The position numbers and the translations under genes are program-made. The notes under the pieces are model-generated. The model searched no databases. It saw nothing but the letters and a program-made list of their open reading frames with translations, and was not told the origin of the DNA. This document shows positions 1 through 5,123 of a DNA stretch of 5,692 bases, one piece after another (position 1 is the stretch's first letter; every line of letters starts with the position of its first letter). The DNA comes from an uncultured Planctomycetaceae bacterium (lineage in GTDB: Bacteria; Planctomycetota; Planctomycetia; Pirellulales; Pirellulaceae), in contig CALBTA010000693.1 in NCBI GenBank assembly GCA_937967755.1, positions 1 through 5,692 on the forward strand, in the 5' to 3' direction.

Positions 1-273
1 CAATGTCATCAACTCGTCCAACAGGTTTTGATTCCGCCGTACTTCGTATTTCTTAAGCGCCGCCGAAATCGCCGCATCGATGTCTTGGTCAACGTGGTCG
101 GCAGGCCAAAGGCTCAACGCCCCTGGGCGTTCCTTCACGACCTTGCACTTCCCGTCCCAACCCGCTGCAACTGGTTGCAACGCATCGGGCAAGGTCAGGC
201 GTGACTTCCCATCCACCCGGCACAGGCTTTCCACCCGTAAAGTAGGCAAAATGGGTTGATCACTAGCAGGCAT
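1..273 (-). CDS. AbrB/MraZ-like DNA-binding protein, N-terminal part (runs off left edge)
   Basis: The minus strand is open for all 91 codons from the ATG at 273 to the window edge, with no stop, so only the N-terminal part is seen. Residues 20-32 read VDGKSRLTLPDAL. This matches the swapped-hairpin AbrB/MraZ pattern (D-x-K-x-R-h-x-h-P-x-x-h), and GALSLWPADHV at 51-61 resembles the end of the first MraZ repeat. Residues 64-91 look helical and charged. MraZ proteins have two such repeats in about 145 residues and bind DNA as ring-shaped oligomers, often repressing their own promoter; the second repeat would lie outside the window. A GAGGG lies about 10 bases before the ATG and supports this start. 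There is no visible division or cell-wall cluster on this side, so an AbrB-like regulator outside the mra operon is equally possible. The gene is divergent from the ketoacyl synthase, across a spacer with a palindrome that could be an operator. Confidence 0.62.
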   Translation of the reverse strand, partial: MPASDQPILPTLRVESLCRVDGKSRLTLPDALQPVAAGWDGKCKVVKERPGALSLWPADHVDQDIDAAISAALKKYEVRRNQNLLDELMTL

Positions 274-583
274 GGGGCGAAAACCCTCGGCCAGCTAACT
301 CCGTCTAGCTAGATTTCAAAGAGCAAAAGGGCGAATAGCCCGCATTTTTATCTATATATGAATTATTGTGGGATCAAATCCCACAGAAAGGAGTTTACCG
401 AGGGCGGCGGGCTTGGCAAGTGGCCCATCGAAAAAAACTGATTCTCTGCGTCAGTCGCTCATCGCATACCGTGCAAACTACGCTTTTTAACGTCTTCGGA
501 AAATCAAACTGGCACGGTTAGGCGAAATTTCCTACTTAACGCTCTGAGAATTTCACCGTCGCCCTGCTAGCAACTCTACGACA
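274..583. other. Divergent intergenic region between regulator and ketoacyl synthase
   Basis: This 310-base spacer separates the minus-strand AbrB/MraZ-like gene from the plus-strand ketoacyl synthase, so it should hold both promoters. It contains a 10-bp palindrome TCTAGCTAGA (304-313), a small GGGC/GCCC stem followed by five T (329-349), an AT-rich stretch (344-367) and the perfect palindrome at 367-385. AAAGGAG at 387-393 looks like a ribosome binding site, but no start codon follows at a useful distance. I see no convincing -35/-10 pair for either gene, and no long ORF that competes with the two flanking genes. Confidence 0.6.
367..385. promoter_or_regulatory. Perfect palindrome, possible operator (8-bp arms, CAA loop)
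   Basis: TGTGGGAT (367-374) and ATCCCACA (378-385) are perfect reverse complements around a 3-base CAA centre. The element sits about 95 bases upstream of the minus-strand regulator start and about 200 bases upstream of the ketoacyl synthase start, next to an AT-rich stretch. No T-run follows, so it is not a normal intrinsic terminator. Known MraZ operators are TGGG-containing direct repeats with 5-base spacers. Here the GTGGG words are inverted, so the match is only partial. It could be an operator for the adjacent regulator, or another member of the short-palindrome population in this window. Confidence 0.4.
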
Positions 584-1867
584 TTGTCCGCTCAGACCAT
601 CAGCCTTCGAGAACCGATTGTCATCACGGGCATCGGAGCCATCGCTTCGACCGGCCACGACCGCGAGTCGCTGTGGCAGGCCGTTCGGCGCGGTGAAAGT
701 GGCGTGGGAAGAATCCGCGGAGTCGTCGGCATTCCCGATGATGAAATGATTGGGGCGATGGTCGATATTCCCGCGCCGAACAATCGCTTGAAGCAAACGT
801 TGCTCGTACGTCACGCTGGGCACGAGGCGCTGCAAGATGCAAGTATCGATTTCGATACGGTTGACCGCACGCGATTCGCCAGCAGCGTTAGCGCGGTGAT
901 GGCTGACTGGAAGTTCCGCGACGCCCACGACGGCTACTACGACGTAACCGAACAGACGGCGGGCGAAGATGTGCCGTGGTTTCACCAATGGCTGCCCAAT
1001 ACCCCGGCGGCCGACGCTGGCGAGTACTTCGGGCTACACGGGCCGCGGCTGGCCTATTCGACTGCCTGCGCCAGCGGCTTGATCGGAGTAATCAATGCGG
1101 TGCGGGCGATTCGCGATGACCAATGCGACATCGCCTTGGCCGGCAGCGGAGATTCAATAGACGGCCTGATGGCCGCTGGCTTTCAGAAGATGCGGGCGCT
1201 GGCCCACCACGACGACCCGCGGCAAGCCTCTCGGCCGTTCGACTCGCAACGCAACGGTTTCGTCATGGGCGAAGGCGCAGCCATGTTCGTCGTGGAACGA
1301 CTGGGGCATGCCCTGGCTCGAGGCGCGAAGATTTACGCTGAGATTCGGAGCGGAAAGGTTCTTGCCGAGGCCCACCATGTCACAGGGCTCGATAGTTCGA
1401 CTGAGTCGCTGTCGCACCTCATTGATATCACCCTTCGCGGCGCGAAGTTGGAACACGCGGATATCGGGCACATCAACACGCACGGCACGGGAACGCTGCA
1501 AAACGACCTGGCCGAAATGCGGGCGATTCGCGATTCGTTCGGCGAAGGGGCGAAAGAAATTTGCGTCGCGGCGAATAAGTCGTGCCTGGGCCATATGGTC
1601 AACGCGGCCGGAAGTATGGAACTAGCGCTGACGGTCCTCGCCTTACGCGATGGATTCGCGCCGCCAACATTGAACCTGACCGACCCCGACCCTGAGTGTA
1701 CGTTTGACGCCATGCCGCTGGTCGGAAAAGTCAACCGGTTTCAGCATGCGTTGAAATTGTCGGTCGCGTTCGGCGGGCACTTGGTCGCCATGGCCCTCAG
1801 CCGGTGGAACGACGCGGCAACCGGCTTCGGCTACCCCGATACCGACGAATACCGCAAGGCGGCGTAA
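584..1867 (+). CDS. FabF-like beta-ketoacyl synthase (KAS II family), 427 aa
   Basis: Thiolase-fold condensing enzyme that would join an acyl-thioester starter to a malonyl-ACP extender with loss of CO2, in the cytoplasm. It begins with the family's PIVITGIGAI strand (11-20). The catalytic cysteine is Cys162 in STACASG, the two active-site histidines are His300 in NTHGTGT and His337 in CLGH, and the supporting lysine is Lys332 in NKSCLGH. All fit the Cys-His-His triad of FabF, and the length is near the usual 410-430. The TTG at 584 is the only standard start between the in-frame TGA at 545-547 and the conserved first strand, and no clear Shine-Dalgarno precedes it. Two signature sites deviate. 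The usual GTGTPxND reads GTGTLQND (301-308), which recalls the KQND of type II polyketide KS-alpha, and the usual GFGGTN reads AFGGHL (395-400). No ACP, reductase or acyltransferase gene is nearby, so a housekeeping FabF role is not assured and a dedicated lipid or polyketide role is possible. Confidence 0.9.
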   Translation: MSAQTISLREPIVITGIGAIASTGHDRESLWQAVRRGESGVGRIRGVVGIPDDEMIGAMVDIPAPNNRLKQTLLVRHAGHEALQDASIDFDTVDRTRFASSVSAVMADWKFRDAHDGYYDVTEQTAGEDVPWFHQWLPNTPAADAGEYFGLHGPRLAYSTACASGLIGVINAVRAIRDDQCDIALAGSGDSIDGLMAAGFQKMRALAHHDDPRQASRPFDSQRNGFVMGEGAAMFVVERLGHALARGAKIYAEIRSGKVLAEAHHVTGLDSSTESLSHLIDITLRGAKLEHADIGHINTHGTGTLQNDLAEMRAIRDSFGEGAKEICVAANKSCLGHMVNAAGSMELALTVLALRDGFAPPTLNLTDPDPECTFDAMPLVGKVNRFQHALKLSVAFGGHLVAMALSRWNDAATGFGYPDTDEYRKAA

Positions 1868-1932
1868 CGCGATTTCGCGTAAAACGGATTGCCTATCCGT
1901 TCCGAGAAATCGATTTAAAGACGACATTTTCG

Positions 1933-2388
1933 ATGTCCGCGCGCGAAACAATTCTCCAACTTCGTTGCCCCGATTGCCGTTGGTCCGAACTGTGCGATCT
2001 TCTCGGCATGAGGGCCTGGCTGCACTCGGTCGGCATGCTCCGCCGCGCGACCGACCCTGAAGCCGAGATGATCGTGGAACTATTTCGCAAGTCTCGCGAA
2101 AAATTTGAATGCCCCGAGTGTGATGCCGAGTTGCGGATCGAGCAGCCCGCCGACGAAGACTGGCCTGCGGCCCAAAGCTGCCAGGCGTGTGGGAAAACGA
2201 TTCCGCCCGCCCGCATCGCCGCAATCCCTGGCGCAACCATGTGCGCGGCTTGCCAGGAAAAGGCAGACCGGGGCGAATCGCTGGGTGAAGCCGAATACTG
2301 CGAGCATTGCGGCGGCATTCTGGTGATGAAGCAATCAGGCAGCGGCATCACCCGCTACACCATGCGTTGCAGCGACTGCGGGCGGTAG
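1933..2388 (+). CDS. Cysteine-rich protein with TraR/DksA-type C4 zinc finger, 151 aa
   Basis: The protein holds six CxxC knuckles. The central module is C83-x2-C86-x17-C104-x2-C107, with the residues CGKTIPPARIAAIPGATMC between and around the knuckles; this is the TraR/DksA C4 zinc-finger pattern (C-G-x-x-I-P-x-x-R-h-x-A-x-P). It is flanked by an N-terminal pair (C12/C15 and C60/C63, widely spaced) and a C-terminal ribbon C123-x2-C126-x19-C146-x2-C149. DksA and TraR bind in the RNA polymerase secondary channel through a coiled coil tipped by acidic residues. No long coiled coil is visible here, so the domain is shared but a DksA-like role is not shown; other metal-binding or nucleic-acid roles fit. 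The frame is also open upstream into the synthase gene, but the ATG at 1933 directly precedes the conserved part and leaves a normal 65-base gap. Only a weak purine stretch precedes it. It may be cotranscribed with the synthase. Confidence 0.75.
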   Translation: MSARETILQLRCPDCRWSELCDLLGMRAWLHSVGMLRRATDPEAEMIVELFRKSREKFECPECDAELRIEQPADEDWPAAQSCQACGKTIPPARIAAIPGATMCAACQEKADRGESLGEAEYCEHCGGILVMKQSGSGITRYTMRCSDCGR

Positions 2389-2390
2389 AA

Positions 2391-2442
2391 CGCGTAGGAC
2401 GGAGTTCCACTCCGTCCAGTATGCAGCACAACTGCATACTAC
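2391..2442. repeat. Inverted pair of GTAG-headed hairpins (REP doublet / BIME-like)
   Basis: Two perfect hairpins abut directly. The first has arms GGACGGAGT (2397-2405) and ACTCCGTCC (2409-2417) around TCC. The second has arms AGTATGCAG (2418-2426) and CTGCATACT (2432-2440) around CACAA. The first is headed by GTAG on the plus strand (2394-2397). The second is headed by GTAG on the minus strand (CTAC at 2439-2442). REP sequences mobilised by RAYT transposases are described as palindromes with a 5' GTAG or GGAG tetranucleotide, often as inverted doublets (BIMEs). The element begins three bases after the stop of the DksA-like gene and could end its transcript or protect its 3' end, although no T-run follows. 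Confidence 0.6.
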
Positions 2443-2452
2443 AAATCGGCGT

Positions 2453-2458
2453 TATAAT
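2453..2458 (+). promoter_or_regulatory. Consensus -10 box of the LRR gene, predicting a leaderless mRNA
   Basis: TATAAT matches the sigma-70 -10 consensus at all six positions and ends six bases before the ATG at 2465. Transcription would begin at about the start codon itself. No Shine-Dalgarno lies before that ATG, which agrees with a leaderless message. No good -35 is present at 16-18 bases spacing, because that region is occupied by the second hairpin of the repeat doublet. A chance match in an AT-richer spacer remains possible. Confidence 0.42.
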
Positions 2459-2464
2459 TCCGTC

Positions 2465-3184
2465 ATGTTAAATCGCCGCGGTAATACGTCTCTTGGAATC
2501 GCGCCCTTCTTATACGCACTCTCGGCTGTCCTGGGTTGTGAGTCGTCAGGCACTGCGCCGAACATTCAATTCAGCCGCAATAATTTGGTCGAGTTGCTTG
2601 AGAAGTCAGATGTTAATGAACTCGTCATACACAACGCCAGCCTGCGCGACGACGATCTGGCGTTGCTGGCCGATCACCCCGAAATTGAACGGGTCGAAAT
2701 CGAAGGCTGTGAGTTTGGTGACGCCGCGATGGCTCACCTCGCGAAGCTTCCCAACTTGCAACGCCTGAACATCGCAGCCACGCACGTTACGGATCAGGGC
2801 ATGGAGCACCTCGCGAAGTGCCCGCGGCTACGTATTCTCAACCTGCATTACACGGACATCACCGACGAAGGTCTTTCCCATCTCGTCGCACTGGAAGATT
2901 TGGAATTGCTGCGATTTGGCAGCCCGCTCGTCAACGATGCTGGTATCGCACACATCGCCCGGATTGATAGCCTCCGCTTCTTGCACCTGTTGGATGTGCC
3001 AGTCAAAGACGAAAGTCTGCCCCACATTCAGTCGATGGCCAACTTGGAATCATTCTACCTCGACGGCGGCAACTGTACGGATGAGGGGCTGAGCGACCTG
3101 ATTATCGCCCGGCCCGATTTGCATTTCCACAAAGACCAGCAGCACTTGTACGACGACCCGCGCAAACATGACCACCACCATTGA
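2465..3184 (+). CDS. Leucine-rich-repeat lipoprotein with His-rich C-terminus, 239 aa
   Basis: The N-terminus has Arg4 and Arg5, a hydrophobic segment (about 10-23) and the lipobox-like VLGC ending at Cys25, so it is probably a lipid-anchored exported protein. Residues 50-218 form seven tandem repeats in strict 24-residue register (starts at 50, 74, 98, 122, 146, 170; the seventh is 194-218, 25 residues), with the pattern L-x-x-L-x-h-x-x-T-x-h-T-D-E-G-L-x-H-L. The fourth repeat (122-145) is closest to it. This bacterial LRR type forms a curved solenoid used for protein binding and is very common in planctomycetes; the ligand cannot be read from sequence. The tail (219-239) has seven histidines in 21 residues and could bind metal. 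No Shine-Dalgarno precedes the ATG, and a TATAAT lies just upstream. Its last 17 bases overlap the next gene, which argues for joint expression, although that neighbour lacks a signal peptide and so should be cytoplasmic. Confidence 0.85.
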   Translation: MLNRRGNTSLGIAPFLYALSAVLGCESSGTAPNIQFSRNNLVELLEKSDVNELVIHNASLRDDDLALLADHPEIERVEIEGCEFGDAAMAHLAKLPNLQRLNIAATHVTDQGMEHLAKCPRLRILNLHYTDITDEGLSHLVALEDLELLRFGSPLVNDAGIAHIARIDSLRFLHLLDVPVKDESLPHIQSMANLESFYLDGGNCTDEGLSDLIIARPDLHFHKDQQHLYDDPRKHDHHH

Positions 3185-4562
3185 AGTTAACTGCGACCAG
3201 TGCAACAAACGCATCCGCGCCGCCGAAAAACACGCCGGCAGAACGGTCGCCTGCCCGAACTGCCAGGCCCCGCTGACGATTCCGGCAGGCTCCGCCGTAA
3301 GCAATTCAACCATCGGCGCGGTCGAAGAGAAGTTCGCGCTGCGCTGCGAAGGCTGCCATTCGCAGTTGAAGCTGGCCCAGCGGTTCCGCGGTAAGCGGAT
3401 CAAATGCCCGAAGTGCCAACACGTCATCAACGTTCCGCAATCGGCGTCGGACTCGGCGGCTGCTCACGCCCAGGCAGCGCCGCCGGTGGCCAAAGCCCCG
3501 CCGCCGCGCCGCCCCGAAGCCGCAGCGCCTCCGCCCAAGCCCGCTGAGAACTGGTATCTGCACGCCCACGACGGGCAACAGTACGGCCCGATCTCGCGCG
3601 CCGAACTGGACGGGTGGATGAACGAAGGTTTGCTGACCGCCACGTGCCAGATCTGCGGCGACGAAGGAAACTGGCGTCCGGCGACGGAGCTTTATCCGCA
3701 GTTGGAAGCGCACGATCACGCCGCGCCGGAGGACACAGGGGAACGCCTGCTGACCTGCAAAGGTAATGGGCCGAGGCTGGGGAGCATGGCGGTCAGTTCT
3801 GATTTGAAGAAGACCGGCCGCGGCAATCAGATCGTTCGCAACGAACTGTACCAGGTCGGCGACGCCCGCTCGATGTGGGAGCGGATCAAAGCCGGCACGG
3901 TCGTCGGGCCGTTCGCGCAGGAGAAAGAAATTGATGTTGAGCAAATTCACTTGCTGACGTTTTCCGACCCAGCGGGCGAGGTCCATATGGTCTCTCCGCT
4001 GGATAACGGAACTCCTTGCCCGACCGAATTCATTTGCGTGCTACCAGGATACTTGCCCACGTCGCTCGGCCTGCTGCGCGGCGAGGGTGGCAACTGGGGC
4101 ATCGACGCATCGAACTCGGCCGCGGGAGTGTTCCTGCCGCAAATCGCCCGGGCGGCAATGACGAAGATGGGCGGGCAGGCGCAATCTTTCTGGGCGGTAT
4201 TGGACGAAGACCAATCGCAAGCCGCGGCCGACCACGCCAACGGCTTCGCGCAGTTACGGGCTGATCTGCGGTTCGACGCCAAAGTGACGTTCGGGCCGAT
4301 GGAGATTACCTACCACCTCGATTGGATCGCCCAAGCCCTACCGCTGACCGACGAGGAATACCTGGTCGTCGCAAAGTACATCCCCAAGAACAAAATGTTC
4401 GGTATCGACCTGGGCGCATCGTGGTTCGCCCAGTGGCGCTTGCAACTGATCGACTGCATCGCCGGGCTGCCCGACGCGACCGAGCAATGCTTCTGCTGCT
4501 ACGACTACGGCAATTGGGGCATCGTCGCGGACGAGGTGCTGGGGCTGGATGTTTTTAAGTAG
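3168..4562 (+). CDS. Tandem zinc-ribbon, GYF_2-domain protein with unassigned C-terminal domain, 464 aa
   Basis: Two similar zinc ribbons open the protein: C9-x2-C12-x16-C29-x2-C32 and C60-x2-C63-x16-C80-x2-C83. Both have a basic stretch before the second knuckle and a hydrophobic end (LTIP, INVP). A Pro/Ala-rich linker follows (about 92-126). Next is a GYF_2 domain (about 128-178; WYLHAHDGQQYGPIS at 129-143, then a GNWRPA end), a fold that in other proteins binds proline-rich peptides. It carries an unusual CQIC (160-163). Residues 190-464 form a domain I do not recognise, with LPGYLPTSLG (292-301), two GNWGI motifs (308-312 and 448-452) and CFCC (441-444). There is no signal peptide or membrane segment, so it is probably cytoplasmic. 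The start at 3168 lies inside the LRR gene's last codons and has no Shine-Dalgarno, which suggests translational coupling. The function is unknown; an adaptor role through GYF_2 is inference. Confidence 0.82.
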   Translation: MTTTIEVNCDQCNKRIRAAEKHAGRTVACPNCQAPLTIPAGSAVSNSTIGAVEEKFALRCEGCHSQLKLAQRFRGKRIKCPKCQHVINVPQSASDSAAAHAQAAPPVAKAPPPRRPEAAAPPPKPAENWYLHAHDGQQYGPISRAELDGWMNEGLLTATCQICGDEGNWRPATELYPQLEAHDHAAPEDTGERLLTCKGNGPRLGSMAVSSDLKKTGRGNQIVRNELYQVGDARSMWERIKAGTVVGPFAQEKEIDVEQIHLLTFSDPAGEVHMVSPLDNGTPCPTEFICVLPGYLPTSLGLLRGEGGNWGIDASNSAAGVFLPQIARAAMTKMGGQAQSFWAVLDEDQSQAAADHANGFAQLRADLRFDAKVTFGPMEITYHLDWIAQALPLTDEEYLVVAKYIPKNKMFGIDLGASWFAQWRLQLIDCIAGLPDATEQCFCCYDYGNWGIVADEVLGLDVFK

Positions 4563-4710
4563 GGGCAGTGCCGCAGTCTTCAAAACCTTAGGAACGCGGG
4601 AATTCTCAAAAGTTGCACCAACAGGGAAGAGGAACCGGTACTTGCAGCAACGGATATTACCGTGTGAAGGGTCAAGACCACCCCTGAAGTCTCCTAAAGA
4701 ACCTTTTTCT

Positions 4711-4742
4711 TATCTCCCTATCTCCATCACCTCCTGATCTCC
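4711..4742 (+). repeat. Degenerate short-unit pyrimidine repeat (ATCTCC-type)
   Basis: Four related words follow one another: TATCTCC (4711-4717), TATCTCC (4719-4725), ATCACCTCC (4726-4734) and GATCTCC (4736-4742), a period of about eight bases inside a wider tract (4702-4750) that is almost all C and T. Such strand-asymmetric tracts can be slippage-prone or structure-forming. No gene function is evident. Confidence 0.4.
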
Positions 4743-4789
4743 CTTCCTTTGGCTCCCACCCTGATGACCGTCGTTCGCTTATTTGCTCA

Positions 4790-4812
4790 AACGGATCGGC
4801 GGTCCGTTCTAC
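4790..4812 (-). repeat. GTAG-headed hairpin, second copy of the CGCGTAG-rACGGA repeat
   Basis: AACGGA (4790-4795) and TCCGTT (4803-4808) pair around a 7-base centre, and CTAC follows at 4809-4812, so on the minus strand the palindrome is headed by GTAG. Read on the minus strand, it shares CGCGTAG, one variable base, ACGGA, seven bases, then TCCGT with the first hairpin at 2391-2417. Head and stem are thus the same and only the centre differs, which suggests a dispersed family rather than two chance hairpins. It could also contribute to 3'-end formation, since six T lie at 4825-4830, but these are too far from the stem for a standard terminator. Confidence 0.5.
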
Positions 4813-4840
4813 GCGAGGGCTGGGTTTTTTCACCGGGGCT

Positions 4841-4852
4841 GAAAATATTTTC
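4841..4852. repeat. 12-bp perfect palindrome
   Basis: GAAAATATTTTC is its own reverse complement and lies in an AT-rich part of the 3' intergenic region, next to a run of six A. It could be a protein-binding site or simply a product of AT-rich composition. Confidence 0.25.
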
Positions 4853-4917
4853 GGAAAAAAGGCCGCCCAAACGCGGGATTAGCGCGAATCTGGAAAATCT
4901 TTCGAGAATTATTGGTG

Positions 4918-4931
4918 AAAAACCGGTTTTT
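4918..4931. repeat. 14-bp perfect palindrome
   Basis: AAAAACCGGTTTTT is its own reverse complement, with a CCGG centre and A5/T5 arms. It lies about 200 bases upstream of the small ORF at 5124. As a DNA site it could bind a dimeric regulator. No neighbouring promoter is clear enough to support this. Confidence 0.28.
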
Positions 4932-4985
4932 GTGTACCACCTTGTGTATACTTATGATCACGTGTACTTGCAAGCACATCATCGA

Positions 4986-5087
4986 TCGGCACGGCGCTAG
5001 CCGCCGGTGAGTTCAACCCTTCTAAGGTCTAGCGCAATGCGGACCATAGGCATGAATCATGGAACGCCGGCGCTAGCGCCTTGCCGC
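4986..5087. repeat. Inverted pair of GCTAGCG-type repeats flanking about 50 bases
   Basis: The reverse complement of 4986-5011 reads CACCGGCGGCTAGCGCCGTG then CCGATC. The plus strand at 5064-5087 reads ACGCCGGCGCTAGCGCCTTG then CCGC. With one single-base gap and one mismatch the cores agree over about 20 bases. Each copy can fold by itself: CGGCG/CGCCG at 4992-5006, and the 12-bp palindrome GGCGCTAGCGCC at 5069-5080. The pair looks like two inverted copies of a short dispersed element. The interval between them has no gene. Confidence 0.45.
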
Positions 5088-5110
5088 TCAGTTGCACACA
5101 CACTTCCACA

Positions 5111-5116
5111 AAGGAG
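5111..5116 (+). promoter_or_regulatory. Shine-Dalgarno AAGGAG for the small ORF
   Basis: AAGGAG is a full match to the ribosome-binding core and lies seven bases before the ATG at 5124. It is the best Shine-Dalgarno and start pair on the plus strand of the window; the plus-strand large genes lack one. It is the main reason to consider the small ORF real. Confidence 0.45.
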
Positions 5117-5123
5117 CAGACCT

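Larger units (their letters stand above)
4563..5123. other. Intergenic stretch with repeats and palindromes, no convincing gene
   Basis: After the stop of the 464-residue gene there is no strong hairpin with a T-run to mark a terminator. ORFs at 4549-4737 and 4749-5000 on the plus strand lack ribosome binding sites, recognisable domains and protein-like composition, so I do not call them. The stretch holds a pyrimidine-rich tract (4702-4750), a GTAG-headed hairpin (4790-4812), an AT-rich part with two perfect palindromes (4841-4852 and 4918-4931), and an inverted pair of GCTAGCG-type repeats (4986-5011 and 5064-5087). A TATACT at 4947-4952 could be a -10 box, but no -35 fits it. Confidence 0.55.

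Noticed and set aside
329..350. GGGC/GCCC stem followed by TTTTT as an intrinsic terminator on the plus strand
   Set aside because: The stem is only four pairs, three bases separate it from the T-run, and no plus-strand gene lies upstream to terminate.
387..485. AAAGGAG and a following TTG-started frame of about 24 codons
   Set aside because: The distance from the ribosome binding site to the TTG is about 20 bases, too long, and the peptide has no notable feature.
510..523. Sigma-54-like TGGCACG upstream of the ketoacyl synthase
   Set aside because: The -24 half is good, but the -12 GC is one base out of register (GG-N9-GC instead of GG-N10-GC) and TTGC is missing, so the promoter is not supported.
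536..988. 150-codon ORF on the minus strand opposite the ketoacyl synthase
   Set aside because: It lies wholly antisense to the well-supported condensing enzyme, has no ribosome binding site or motif, and its composition is that of a shadow frame.
2397..2440. Intrinsic terminator for the DksA-like gene
   Set aside because: The hairpins are strong but neither is followed by a T-run, and their GTAG heads and inverted pairing fit a REP doublet better. A role in 3'-end protection is still possible.
4724..4738. AGGAGGTGAT on the minus strand, a full Shine-Dalgarno (or 16S 3'-end-like sequence on the plus strand)
   Set aside because: The only nearby minus-strand ATG opens a frame of five codons, and the surrounding bases do not resemble 16S rRNA. 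It falls inside the pyrimidine repeat and is probably chance.
4549..5000. Two plus-strand ORFs (62 and 83 codons) after the 464-residue gene
   Set aside because: The first overlaps the end of the real gene and then runs through the pyrimidine tract; the second crosses a hairpin repeat and AT-rich palindromes. Neither has a ribosome binding site or protein-like composition.
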